In this document: piece by piece, positions 11,201-25,878 of the stretch
Layout of the letters: the number at the start of each line of letters is the position of its first letter
Numbering within the stretch: position 1 is the stretch's first letter
Source: Meghimatium bilineatum
Lineage: Eukaryota; Mollusca; Gastropoda; Stylommatophora; Philomycidae
Direction of reading: 5' to 3'
Length of the DNA: 64,000 bases
Assembly: GCA_034231615.1 (NCBI GenBank)
Contig: CM067311.1
Span: 28,550,743-28,614,742 of the forward strand
Notes under the pieces: model-generated
Databases searched by the model: none
Told to the model about the DNA's origin: nothing
The model's input: only the letters and a program-made list of their open reading frames with translations
Translations under genes and position numbers: made by a program

Positions 11201-14200
11201 GAGAAGACTGGGAACTTCATCCTGGCGACTGGCATGAATATCTAGCAAGACCAAAAGACTCCTGAATCCTGAAGAAGAAGAAAAACGAAAAGTTCTAGAT
11301 AGCACTGGCAAAAAAAAAGATGATCAGGCATGTGAGGTATTGACAAGATCACCAACAAGAGAATACATTGGTGCCTTGATATCACTCTTTGGAAGAATTC
11401 ATCTCTTTTGCCAGAGTCCAAAAGAGGAGCAATGAATAACAACACTGTTACCAGTCAAGAATGTCATAAGAAGCAATTAAGAAGGTTTTTAGGTGTAGTT
11501 GTCCCATCCTATAGAAGGTCAAGTGACCTAAAAATCATGCTGAATTCAGATTTGTTAGGCAAAAAGGTTCAGATATCACACTTAAGCTATAAACCATGAC
11601 ACAGCACAGTTCATTATCTGAACTGCAATCTGCTAATCTGCAGGAGTTTGAGAACAAATTCAGAAGAAGAAATGGAAGATTTAAATTGAAATGCATCATT
11701 CAAGTCAACAATATTATTTACTAGAAATGGATGTGCCCAGAGATGACATGCACACCAGAGTGCATAGGCCGGAGCTCCATAGCTGGTCGAGCATCAAGGT
11801 CAGCAAAACACAGCTGGCCAAGACCCTTCCACACAGTGGGCCTGGAAACAGGAGTGCAGCAACCCTGCTGTAGCCTGGCCAAGTACTAGGGATCAAAGAT
11901 ACGGGAATGCCAACCCGGCCCAAAAAAATGCTGGCTAATGACGGATGTGTCAGGTTGAAATGCGCAGATAACGCAGCTTGCTGTAAAACATGACACGACA
12001 CAGATCACCCTGATACATCCTTGTCAGGACGGTCAGCAGAATGCTTTCAGAGGGTCCGCTGCAAGGCATAACACAAAGAAGAAGAAGATTAAGAACAGAA
12101 GAAGAACAACAACAATTATCAACTTTAAACACTGCTCTACATTTATTTTCGTGGGATAAAAGGTCAAAATATAAACACTATCTGTAAATCATCATTACTC
12201 TACCAATGTCAAACAAGAACACTGACTAAATCACATGAGAGTGCTCACAAGAGATCAAACAAGAACACTGACTAAATCACATGAGAGTGCTCACAAGAGA
12301 TCAAACAAGAACACTGACTAAATCACATGAGAGTGCTCACAAGAGATCAAACAAGAAAACTGACTAAATCACATGAGAGTGCTCACAAGAGATCAAACAA
12401 GAACACTGACTAAATCACATGAGAGTGCTCAAAAGAGATCAAACAAGAACACTGACTAAATCACATGAGAGTGCTCACAAGAGATCAAACAAGAACACTG
12501 ACTAAATCACATGAGAGTGCTCACAAGAGATCAAACAAGAACACTGACTAAATCACATGAGAGTGCTCAAAAGAGATCAAACAAGAACACTGACTAAATC
12601 ACATGAGAGTGCTCAAAAGAGATAATAGAGGACAGTTTAATTATATTTGGGTTTCTCCATATGTGCTACACCCTTCTTGACTAAAAAGTGTTCAGCATTC
12701 ATAGCACATAACTCTGTAGCTTCAATTAATAATCTTACAGGAATTCCAGACAATAATGGGGAAACATTTCACAGATGCCATATATAACCCTTTAACTACT
12801 ACATTCTTCTCAGTAACTAATCCCAACTGTGCTAAATTTTTCCTCTCTGTAACAAATTATTATCTCGTCTTACAAAAATTTGAGAATTTTCAAAGTACTG
12901 ACTTTACACCAGAAAATATATATCATATGGGTGGGATGGTTGACATGTAATTGGCATGGTGATTTCAGAGTAAAATCTCATTCAGTAATGAGGGGATAAA
13001 TAATAAAAACAGGTTAACTTGTCCATAACAACCGCCTGTGTATTGCCTAGTCCAAAAGTAGAGCAAAGAACTGTTACCTGCCATAAATGATATATGAAGT
13101 GACTAAGAAGAATTGGGGGGGGTGGTGGAGTTGCAGTCCCATCTCACAGAGAATCAAAATGACAGAAAAGCCATGCTGAAGTCGGGTGTGTCAGGTGCAG
13201 ATTACATCTCAGATGGAAACCATGATGCAGTACATTCCATTCTCTGAACTACATCCTGCTATTCTGCAGGAGTTTGATAACCAACACAAAAGAAGTTCAT
13301 AACAGTACAACAAAGAAATGAGTACACTCGTTCATAGCAGCTAAGTGTTAACAATAAAATGTAGTATTTATATACAAAAATCATTGTGAAGAACATGTTT
13401 TCTTCTTCATCATTCATTCTCAAACTCGCACTGGATCTCTTTTGTAGCAGGACCAAAGTCCTACTATATTTCCAGCAGGATGTAGTCCAGAGAATGGAAA
13501 TATACTGTTGTGCCATTTTATTTGCGCCAATGGTCTGACACATCCATCTTCTGCAGAAAAAACATATTTTTAAAAATAACATTAAATGATTCTTTAAAAT
13601 TCCTTGATGACTTACATAAGCATTCTGCATGCCAACTCTTTCCACTTCATTTTTCTTAGACTTTTGCAAAGCTAGAGGTGATCGATCTATGGTGCGATTT
13701 GTCTGTGGATTATATGGGTTATCAAATAGCTATAACTAATGAAAGACAAAAACTTTTAAAAAGTTATTTCAAGTCTATTAATTAAGTCTGTGTTATCAAA
13801 TGAACATTCGCTCCAGAATAAATCTGTTAATCTAGTCTAACCTTAGATATTCTCTCCAGGTCTTTTTTGTTGCATTCGATCGCAAACTCCCACCAGATCT
13901 CTCATATAGCAAGATAATGATCCTACAAGATTTCCATTAGTATGTAGTCAAGAGAATGAAAAAGTCTTGTGTCACTGTTTAATTTGCTCCTATGGCTCGA
14001 CACATCTGACTTCAGCATTACTCCAGTTATTTAATTTTGATACCAATAGGCCTATCACTGAGAACTTTTGTTATTTCTGTTCTTCATGGTTTCCTATGTA
14101 TTTTCTGTTTTCTTTTGATGCAACTATTATTTTTTTCTTCATCATTCTTCAGATGACTATCAAATTAGAGTAATAATAGTGTCAATAAAGTATGTGATTC

Positions 14201-14530
14201 ACTTCAGATCACATTGAACCTCTCAGGTTCAGAAGTAGTGCCATCTCAGTAGGCCATATTTTGTCCCTCTTCTTGATAGAGTTGACATGCATGAAGAACA
14301 TGTTCTGTAGTTTTTGATGCTCAGTCCACAGTTGCACAGGTTTGTCTCACCAATTCTTAGTTTTTTATACATGCAACTGCGCTGTCTGTTGTGGTCACTT
14401 TGTATTTTTTTGTCCATTTACAAACATCCACTAAACTGAGCAAAATAAGCAGAAAAGATACAAATGTCATAAAAAGTGGTTGGAAAAAGGTTGAAAAGCC
14501 AAGAGGATTGATTTCATTGTACTTGAATTT

Positions 14531-14581
<51 letters not shown>

Positions 14582-17500
14582 GCCCCTCTCATTGAAGTGG
14601 CATTCCGTTTGCCAAAAGTACCACTCATAGTATACAACTCCATAGCTCCAATCAATAATCCCCAAAGATCTCATAAAATATTCACAGCAAATAGTTTAAG
14701 GATTGAAAGCAGTTTACAACTACTCCAGGAACATTCACATTTGTTTTTAAAGTGATGAAGAATGTTATGATTTGTTTTATACTTGCTGTAATAATTTAAG
14801 ACTGCAGTAAATTATCAGGTACTTACTGCAGTAGCCAGATAAACAGCATAATTTGCATCATAAGTTATCCACACTTTGTCTGTGCTTGCAATACTTGTCA
14901 GTGCTGTTTCTAGTTCACTCTGGATGTAACTTAGTACCTATGGATATATTATTTTAGAATTGAATAATTAGTTTGTTCCTCTTTTACATTTATTCTCAAA
15001 ATACTATCTGTTAGCAGGATGTATTCCTAAGAACAGAATACATTGTGTAATGCTTTACAATTTGGCTAAAAATTCTTGAGGCTAACAGGAATTGAACCAA
15101 TCCGTTCAACGGCACCAAATCGCCTAGCAACTATTGAACACGCGTTCTTCCGTACTTGACTAACCGCATCTCCAAAAAAAGATGCGATTTCATCAAGCCA
15201 TTCAAACCGTGCACACAAAGTCACCAGAACGGACCGATCGAGACAAGGACTATTACAACAATAACAAACATCCCGTACAGGTTTTTGAAATATCCTCAGT
15301 AACAACAAACATATAACATAATATCCGTATTTAGTTATACAAGTACGGAAGAATGCGTGTTCAATAGTTGCTAGGCGATTTGGTGCCGTTGAACGGATTG
15401 GTTCAATTCCCGTTAGCCTCAAGAATTTTTAAAAATTGTCCTCTGGCTTCCTACTTAAATTTACTTGTACATACAATTTGGCTACAATATTTTTGCCTTT
15501 CTGTTTAACAAATTATATGGTAAATAAATATAACAAAAAATACTGTCATTGTCCAGGTTTGGCACTGGTAGCACAGTCATGGCATGATAATAGTCTTGTA
15601 TAATGCCACTTTAGTGTCTATGTTTACATTTTTGTTCTTAAAAATATGTGTCATATTTGTATAAATCTACAAGATTGCTCTTGTATCTGTAAAATATTCC
15701 TACTATATTTCCTACAGAATTAATGTAGTTCTGAAAATAGAAATGTGTTGTGTTGCTGTTTTATTTGTGAAAATAGCCTGGCATATCTGACTTCTGTGGT
15801 GGTAACTAATACATTCAGTGTTTTTACCACTTCTATTGAACAGAGGATGTCTGCAACGATATCGCAAGTATGCCAGTATACAAGAGAGTTGGTTCCCAAA
15901 CTACATGCTGGTCACCAGCCTCAAAGCTGACCTCAGTCAAACTTGCTTGATATTTTTCTCCGTGCCTGTGGCACTAGTGACATAGCCAGATATGCCAACT
16001 AAAAGAGGCTTTATTTACATATTAGGAGGTAAGATCCAGGGGCAGTGATGAAAGGGATGTCTTGGATAACCTTCATTGCATAAATATGTGCACTTCAAGG
16101 TCCAAATCACAATTGTGCTGGCCTGATTAGACTCAGCTTCACAGATAAGGATAGAATTGAGAAAAATTATAAAATATTTTTATCAACAATTTTAAATTTT
16201 TGTAGCATTACAATGCAGTCTATGGATTGTATTGAAATATTTTTCTTGTGGATGCTCCCTACCTCAACACATGCTTCTATTGCACCCTCACATGACCCAG
16301 TTCCAGATGTTCCCAGATGTTGTGCACAGGTTATGTTTGTTTCTGGGTCACTTGGCTGGGCTTGGAGCCTTCTGTCTTTGTCCATAATATATAATCTGTG
16401 AAAACAAATTGTTTTGTTTTAAATATTGTCTGAATGTTCATACTCATAAAAAGTATGTCATTTCTTATAATTATACATACATATATTATTTCAATTGTTG
16501 TCTGACTTTTACACAAAAATGTAAGTACAAAAATGTAATGATAGATTGTAGGCCTATAAGTTTATTGTTTATTAACTCTTTGCATCCCAATTAGTCTTAG
16601 ACCTACACCAGAAGCTCAAGGGTGATAATTTTATAATAACCAAAATACAAGAGAATATCTGACAAAGGGTACTGCAGTATCACAAATAGGAAGTTATAAT
16701 ATTTAAGGTTTAAATAATACAATTTATTTAGGCCTATATCTACTGGTACACTAAAAAGCTATGATAGGCATTTTTTCACCTTTCCAGGCAATAATATTAT
16801 TACTGTGCTAAACAAAATATAATATATGATCCATGATGATAATGGATGTGACTCACAAGACCAACATCAGCCACAAAGAATTGTCCATGATATGTGCAAG
16901 GAATCACAGTCCTAATTGCACTGACATGTGATGTGTGTCTTCTTAGATATGTAGCCCTTAAACTTTTGTCTTTATATAATAATTCCTGGTCTTTCCCCTC
17001 CATAATACGGTTTATGTCATATTCTTGCCATGATTCTGTATCAATGGCTGTTGCATGCATACCCCCATTTGCATATATCTTTGCATCAAAGTATAGCACA
17101 GATTTTTTTCCCAGACTATAATTCTTCATAAAGTAAATCCTTCAGTATTCTACCATCTTCTATCCTCATTGTGTGTCCCAGTCATCTGAGTCTGCATAGA
17201 CTGAGCATATAATATTCTGGGATAATGCTTACTCTTTCCAGTACATCAGTGTTAGTGACTTTGTCCTGCCATTGAGCTCCAAGAATTATATGGAGGCCCA
17301 CATGCGAAAGTTATTTAATCATTTCTCCTGGTGCATGTAGGCCTACCATATTTCACTGCCATAGAGATGTGATAATGGTAATACAAAAGTACAAATAATA
17401 AATGTAAATTAAATGAAAATGGAAAAAACAAAAGAACAAGACATTCTCTATGTTGCAAGCAATAGGGTATTTGTCAAGAAATAAATACAAAACAAAAAAA

Positions 17501-20500
17501 AATATTGAATTTTTAACAAAAATTATAATTTATATAGAATAAAAAGAGATGGTTGTCATATTTAAATGTTTATGAAAGGTTAGATTTCATATGAAATAGT
17601 ACTTAATATGTCTTTAATAGCCTATTATACATTAAAGGCAAGAGCTGAACCTGCAGAATAATGCTCTAATAAATGTAATTTTATAATTTTGATCTATTGC
17701 AGAAATCTCTGCACTATACCAAAATAAATGTCTACATAATGAATGAAATCAATAAATAAACATATTATAAAAATGGGAGAAAAACAATGTGTCCTGAACA
17801 TTAATAATTCATGGATTACTTCTCTTGACTGCACTTATCCTGCAGCTTGTGAATGTTTGTTTTGAATGTTAAACACAAGGGTGGGGGTGGGGCTGGGGTT
17901 TTTTCCACATTTGGCTAACATTTTTTGTGTTGGGCCCTGTATATGAATCCACAAAGTTGTACCTCTGGTTAAATGTCAAGTGATCAAAGCCGGCTCTCTC
18001 AATCTCAGTTATTTGATAACCTCTTCAACAGTCAGAGTATATCATGGATCCAGGTTTTATTTATCAACTATTGTCCTTAGTAGTGTGTCGGCATATCTGT
18101 TCTCCACCAGCGGGAACATCTCCTGTGTCTCACAACATAGACCTCCAAAGACCCACTGTTGAGTATATCTCTGCCCACTTTTGTCTTTCACTTGGTGAAT
18201 AAGCTCTCATCAACCTCCATGATCTTGCCCTCTCCTCCGATTCAACGTTGTCATAGTTGTGATATGCTGTAAGCACACACCTCATGCATAAACGAATTCC
18301 ACTGCACCAGATTGTAACTAGGACTGAGCGAGCAGAAATAACTACATATTTTTTAATCAGCGCAGGTTTTTTTTTAAAGTGTAATTTTGGTATAGTTCCG
18401 AAATCTCATATAATAATTGAGAATCTAGATAAAAAAATTTCTAATCATAAACACTGTTTGATGATCTCACGGTATTCTGTTCTGACCAGTAAAGGTATCA
18501 ATATTGAACATATTTGAAGAGAAATGTTATTTCTTCATGTGTTCATAGATTGATTCCTGGCAATGTGTACATTAGTTATGTATTTATACCTAATTTAAAA
18601 TAGGTGATTACAACTTACCAAAGCTAATTGTTTTTTAAAAGTTTATCTTCAGTCTTCAATTTACAACAAGTATTTGACTACTTCTGGTCTGTGTCAGTTA
18701 TATAAGTCTCATCTTATCAAACATTACTTACACATCTAGTATCATTAATATCATCTCTAATATCACCATTAGTATCATTACTAGTATCATCAATAATATC
18801 ATCACTAATTGAAGTAATTGCACACCACTAGCAATACATTAATTTATAATAAGATGAACATTCAATGCCATTTTTATTACAAAATTAAAGCATTAAAATT
18901 ACCTGAAGAAAAAAAAACATTTCCTATTTTTAAAAAACCATTGTGGTTTAAAAATAAAATTAGTAAATTTTGTATTTTTTTCTTTCAAAAAAATTGGCTT
19001 TAAAAATAAAACCACTTACTGTGTTCATATGATATATAGGAAGAGGAAGAAAAAATAGTTCATCAAATTGCCTCACTGCTCTGTGTTGATGTGGTACAGA
19101 GTGAGTCTGTGGCAGCCAATGTACCAAGTTCAATCCTCACCATAAGCAATTTTGCATCGAAACAATTCAGAAAGCACTGGAAAACTACTGAACATATTTA
19201 TTTTGCCTAGAAAATCACTACAGCCAAAAAATTTTGGGATGATGGCTACATCCTGAATAGAATATGCTACCAATATTTCACTATATAGGCCTACTACTAT
19301 AGGCTCTATAGTAGGCCTATATATTGTGGTCATTTTGAAATGCATGGTGTATTGTTGAGATCTAAGTAATTACCAATCAACGTTGGTTGCGATAGAAAGA
19401 ATTATTGTCTATTTTTGTATTGTACAGTTGGATAACTTATTTAACTAAAATGCTAACATTAAAAACAAATTCAGATTTTAATTCTTCAACTGTGTATCTA
19501 TTGCCATGAGTGGCACTAACATTTTGGTAGTAATGATGACAATAGTAACAATAATTGTTATAGTGATAACAGTTTATTTTGTTAACAATGTACAATGTGG
19601 ATTAGTGGTTCTTAATTTTTTTCCAATGCTGCCTCCCTCTCTCCCACCCCCAAAATAAATTTCCTTCTCTGACCCCATCTTAAAAGAATTTACCAACTTT
19701 TTGAATGTTATTATTATATAAATTATTAAATATCACCCAAATAGTTAGCTTTCTGTGACTGCTAGACAGGTCTATGGCACCCCAATTTACAATTTTATCT
19801 TTGTGGCTCCCCAGCAAAACATTGTTAACCTAGGATGAGTCATATATCCTGTTTTGAGAACAACTGATGTTGATGATTACCATACCTGACTCTATCATGC
19901 TCTACAATAGCATAGGACAAGAAAAATGGGTTGTAACTAATGTCCGAACCTCTCAGGTTGAAGAGCCCTTGAAAATAAAATCATTAGATCATAAAATTTA
20001 TGCATAAATTCACTGAAGTATTTTATATTAACACACAGGATTTTTGCAAGAAAGGCTGAGGATGACAGCATGAGAAAATATTAGATCCTTTGATATAATG
20101 GCATGGTAAATAACCAATAAAATCCTAAAATAAATACTTGACAGAGATTCCAGATGGAGATCACTTATGCCAATTGACCCATCATCCGATGATGATTCTA
20201 TTTATGGTAAATCATAATTGCATATGCCCACGTGCTGCTGGGTCTGAACGGAGAGCAAAGAATAGCAACACTGTTACTTAGAATGTATGTTGTACATGAC
20301 AACTAAGTAGGTTTAGGTGCAGAGTTGACTGTCTCATTCCATACAGGATCAAAATGACCTAGAAGCCATGCTGAAGTTAAATGTGTTAAACTGAAAGGAA
20401 CAGATATTGCAGCCAAGTTGTAAATAATGAATTTTGTTCTCTGGACTACATCCTGTCAATAAGCAGTATTTTGAGAACAAACGCAGAAGACAAAGAATTA

Positions 20501-23500
20501 CACAAAGTATTTGAGGGGGAAGAGGTGAAATTATTATATTATCTTCTAATTTGCTTCATTTTTTTTAATTTTGTCTGAAAAGAGCATTTTATGTTACTTC
20601 TTGTAAAGCTTTCTTTCATACCCAAAAAAAAGTATTTTCAAGGTTCGGAATGGAAGCACAGAAGAGCAGTTCTACAACCTGTCATGCATGTTATAAAATA
20701 GGATTTAATGATGCTTTGGCTATCCATTTCATAAGGGTCAAAGTGACTCAGAAGCCATCCTGAATGTGGATGTGAGTTTTTGATAGGTGTAGATATCACA
20801 GCTAATCTGTAAACCTTTAACAAAGCATCCCATTTTCCAGACTACATCATTTTAATATGAAGGAGTATCTACTTCTTCTGTGTTCATTCTCAAATTCCTG
20901 CAAATTGTAGTCCGACCTGTAGTCCAGAGAACAGAATGCATTGTTTCATGGTTTACAAATTAGCCTGGAATAATACAAAATTGACAATATAAACAAAGGT
21001 ATCAATCTACTGGGAATGTGTACTCACTGTTCTTCTATAAGGGTCTGAAACATGGACACCATACTCACAACAAGAAAAGAGATTGAACTTCTTCCATCTA
21101 TGATGTCTTAGAAAAATATTGAACATCGAATGACAGGATAAGAGTTCCAACAATGAGGTCTTGCAGAGAGCTAAGCTTCCAACAATGAGGCTGAGAGCTA
21201 GGCTTCCACCACATGAGGCAGAGAGTTAGGCTTCCAACAATGAGGTCTAGCAGAGAGCTAGGCTTCCAACAATATTTTCCACTCTCAGTCACAGAAGACT
21301 CATGTGGTGTGGGTAATATTCAAATTATGAACTTTATGGGGACTCACACTTAGTGCTAGAAGAAGAGGCAGACCAAAGTTATGATGCACAGATGTACACA
21401 AATCATTAATTAATGCTTATACCATCACTCCTGACAGCTGAAAGAGGACCACATTACATGGAGACTAATCTTGCATGGTGGCGCTTGGCTAGTGAGAATT
21501 CAATACTGAGCAGAGTGAAAGAATGAAGGTTCAGACATAAAGTGCCACAGTCCAGCAATGGCATTTTCCATGTTTATTCAACAAACCAAAACTCTTATAG
21601 GTTAGCAGATTGAGCCATGAAAAGATATTTATACTCAGAAAAGCCATGATTAACTCCATCTGGTCAAAATGAATAAGGTCATTATATATAGTATAAGATT
21701 ACATAAAAGATCATTGGTATGTTATTAAGTATTTTTGGTCAAGCACATCTAATGTCAGACATGAAAGCAGATAATTTTGCTTATATTAAGAACTCACAGG
21801 TTTATCTGTAGTGACTACTTACAGGCAATCTCATCCAAGGAAGTGACAACAAATGCAGATGCGCCTTTACTGGTTAGATTTTTTCTAAGGGTTGCAACCT
21901 TATCTTGCCAGCTAACACCTGTACAAGAATTTTGCAAATAATTGTTAGCTCTCTAATCATATAAAATGTTAACAACTATTACTTGCTAAATTAATTTCTT
22001 TAAGTAATTTAATAATATTATATACATATAGGCCCCTATAAATCTATTTAGTTATTTATAATTGAGCTTTATCCGTGACAGTGCTACACAAGGGAAACAG
22101 CCCTACATACCTTGGAGCTGAATCAGGCAGTTGGTTTATTTGAAAGGCACATCTAAAGGATATGGAACATACCTAGTAAAACAATTCTAGGAAACTCTCA
22201 CTCATAAAAATCTAGTTGAAACAAGTTGGGGAACAAAGCTATTTCCTAAAAAATTGTGTACAGCAATAGTAAGATCATTAAAAGGCATACCAGTATAGGC
22301 AAAGTTTCAAAAACAAACATAGAAAAACTCTCAAAAATAAAAATACTTTTTTTTCTTATGGTTCATACCATTTGGCGTTGGTTATCATGTCTTTCCACAG
22401 CTTTCTATTTTGTGTGCTGTCAATAATTTCAAATACTGATGCTCTTCCGTGCCTCAATGTCAGGTTGTCAAGCATCTCTCATGGCCTTCTCGTATCCATC
22501 GTTCTCTTCAACTTGCCTATTGTTATAATGTGCTCCATCTTTCCTATTCTCATGATGTATCCAAAAGGTAGTGGATTGTCTCTTTCTGATGCAGGTATAT
22601 ATCTTTTTGAATTAACTTCTTTCTTCTTCTTCCTCTTCTTTAGCACTAATTCTCAAACTCCTGCTGTATCCCTCTTGTAGCAGGACAATGGTCATACTAT
22701 ATTTCCAGCAGGATGTATTCTCGAGAATTGAAATGTGTTTTATCACCGTTTTATTTGTGCTAATGGCCTGAAACATCCGTCTTTGGTGGTAACTTATTTC
22801 AAAATATCTTCATTATGCTTTCTATCTGTCCATGGTGTTCTTAACATTCTTCTGTAAAACTACATTTCTACTGCCTCAATATAATTTTTCACTCTTCTGC
22901 TCAATATCCAAGATTCACTTCCATATAAAATAAATACTATCCTAAGGATAATTATAGTAGATAGGAAAATGACTCCAGTCAAAGTAATGGACAACTTAAG
23001 GAAATTTTAGAGGTGGAAATGGTTGTCCCATAGAGAGCTAAAGCGACCAAGAAACAATGCTGAAGATGGATGTGTTAGGTCAAAAAGTATTTTACAATGT
23101 ATTCCATTATCCTAACTACATAAGCTTTTCTGTAAACTAAAACAGATTTTCTGCACTTTGTACTTCCTTCAATAGATTTATAGGTATGGGAATACTCCTG
23201 TTAATTTACAGGTATGGGGGGTACTGTTAATTTACAGGTATCGGAGTGCTTCGTGTTAATTTACAGGTATGCAAGAAATTACTGCTAATTTACAGGTATG
23301 AGAGTACAGAACTATCCTAGTAGACACCAACACATATTAAATGGAATAAACTTTAGTGGAATGAAGTTCACCCGTAATTAGGGTACAAAGGGACAGAAAA
23401 TAATGCAACAAGTTTTATTGGGACAATAAATCTTGCATAAGAATGACAGTAGCATGAAATGTGATGTCTGTGGTTGTTGTCCTTGATGTCCACATAAATT

Positions 23501-25842
23501 CTGCATGATAACTTTCAAGATAGTTTAGAGAAGTGACATGGTGTGTATTGTTTACCCATTACACGCTACCCCAAATTTGCTCATTGTGCTTCCGTAACAC
23601 ATAGAACGTAAAACTGCAATTATTTTTTCTGCATGCACATTATTTCTGCGGCTACAAACTGAGAGAGGTCCCCCCCCCCCAAGTGTGTAGCATACAGAAG
23701 GAATGTAGAGTACAGATATTATCAACAGGTAGTCCTTTTTCTGCTTTGTAGAAACACAACCGATTTCTGTTTATTTATGGGGAGACTCAAAGTGCTAACT
23801 GTCATGTTTGAGTTAGCAGCAACCATGTTTGTTTTTGTAGCAACAAATACCAGTGAATTGTCATATGCAATGACTATCTAAAAATTGGGATTAAAAAAAC
23901 TGAACTGTGTATTGGTGTACTAGGACTGAACTGAGAGTACTTCCTGCTAATTTACAGGAATAAGAGTACTTCCTGCTAATTTACAGGAATGAGAGTACTT
24001 CCTGCTTATTTGCAGGTACAAGAGTACCTTCTGCTAATGTACAGGTATGAGAGTAATTCCTCCTAGTTTACAGGTAGGGGAGTGCTTCCTCCTAGTTTAC
24101 AGGAGCTGTGAAATGCAGAAAGAGAGGAAGAAGAACTACGTTTCTAACTCTGTCACCAATAATACTTGATTAGCTTTCATCATTATTTTACCATTGCTGT
24201 CAAACAGTTATGTTCCCTGTGAAGAATGTGGTTAAAACTACTGCTCTCTAGTTAATTTGAATATTTGTAGTTTATTAGACTGTTTCTTTTACTATGAGTT
24301 CCTGTCTTGTTACATTTGGTTGTTTCTGAGTATTTGCTCAATCTATGATCACTGTCTTTTTTACTTTCTTCTTCTTCATCGATCTTCAGTCAGATATCAG
24401 GTTACAGAGCCAATAGCTTCAATGAATTGTGTGATTCGCTTTAGGTCATTCATGGAACCCCTCAAGTCTGGAAGTAGTGCCATCTCAGTAGGCCATATTT
24501 TCTCCCTCTCTTCATGGTAGAGTTGACAGGCATGAAGAATGTGTTCTGCAGTCTCTGGGCTCAGTCCACAGTTGCACAGGTCTGTCTCGCCAATCTTCAG
24601 TGTTCACCCAAGGTGACTTCTCAGTCTGTTGTGGCCAGTTCGTAGTCTGAAGATGATGGTTTGTTCCTTGCATGACATTTGATGTTAGGGGTCATTTGGT
24701 TCTGCCGGTGGATGCAACTGCTTCCACTTTTTCTTATATTGTTTTTAACATGGTCTTACATTCATAGTACATATTATCACTTTCTATTTGTTTCAGTGAT
24801 CCCCTTTCCTTGCCAGAATCAGCTTTTTCATTTCCAGGTATGCTACAGTGACCAGGGATCCACTGCAGTACTGTTTCTTTGGTGGTACTGCTGAGGTGTA
24901 GTAAGCAGGCCATAAGTTCATTCATCCTCATGTTCTTTGGATCTTTCAATGCCTGCAATACTGACTTTGCACTTTTTTACTTTAATTTGTATTGATTTCC
25001 ACCTTGTTTTTATCCAGAAATCTGTATATTATTTATTCTTTTATATAGATATGAAAGCCGGACACTAAATGCAGACACAGAAAGAAGGATTCATGCTTTT
25101 TAATATAATTGCTGCATGTCTGTGAAAAATCAGTTATGTAGAACATCAGATACATATATTCATCCGGCAGTAAATAAGCAAACTTGCAGGTTATCAAGAA
25201 TCACTTTTGGCAGTGGTTAAATGGTGTAAACTTGTTTAGTTTGGACATTTAACAATTTAACAATGGCTCACTTTTCAAAACTATATCACAAGGAATAGCT
25301 GAAGGTGGAAAGAGAAGAGGTGGATGGAGTAAATCCTGGATTTACCAAGGAATAATTCAAACATGATTTTTCCACACTCTTCCAAATGGCTGAGGAGAGA
25401 GATCTTTGGAGAGCTTATTGTACTGATGTCTCAATAGTAATCCTAAAAGCCTGATGGGTTATGTATTGTATTATTATTATTATTATTATTATTATTCTCT
25501 CTCTATGTGACGTGTCCTTTGCAGAACGTTGTCATCACTGCCATTCTGTAAGCCCCATGGTTCTGTGCAAGCTGTTATGGTTCTCCAGTGTTATGTTCAG
25601 AAGGTCTTTGATGTCATGTGTCCATCATAGCCTTGGTCCGACTCTTGTTCTCTTTCCTTGAACTTTCTCCTCCATGATTATTTTTCCAAACAATTGTGTC
25701 TTTTTATGTCTTAAATATGTACCGGTAAGTTTGCATTTTTGATAGTTTTGTAAAACCAGTCTTCAGATCTTTGCGGACATCTGAGTTAGTTCTTTCCATG
25801 ATATTCTTATGATCTTTCTATAGCATTTCATTATTATTATTA

Positions 25843-25878
<36 letters not shown>

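Noticed and set aside
15066-15422. 118-codon minus-strand open frame
   Set aside because: Covers the palindromic MITE; the frame is mirrored by the inverted arms and has no protein signature.
16800-17129. 109-codon minus-strand frame ending at a donor-like gtgagt, considered as a cellular exon
   Set aside because: Extending it upstream gives [14 protein letters not shown] and downstream a LINE-type zinc finger; it is the LINE C-terminus called at 16820-17350.
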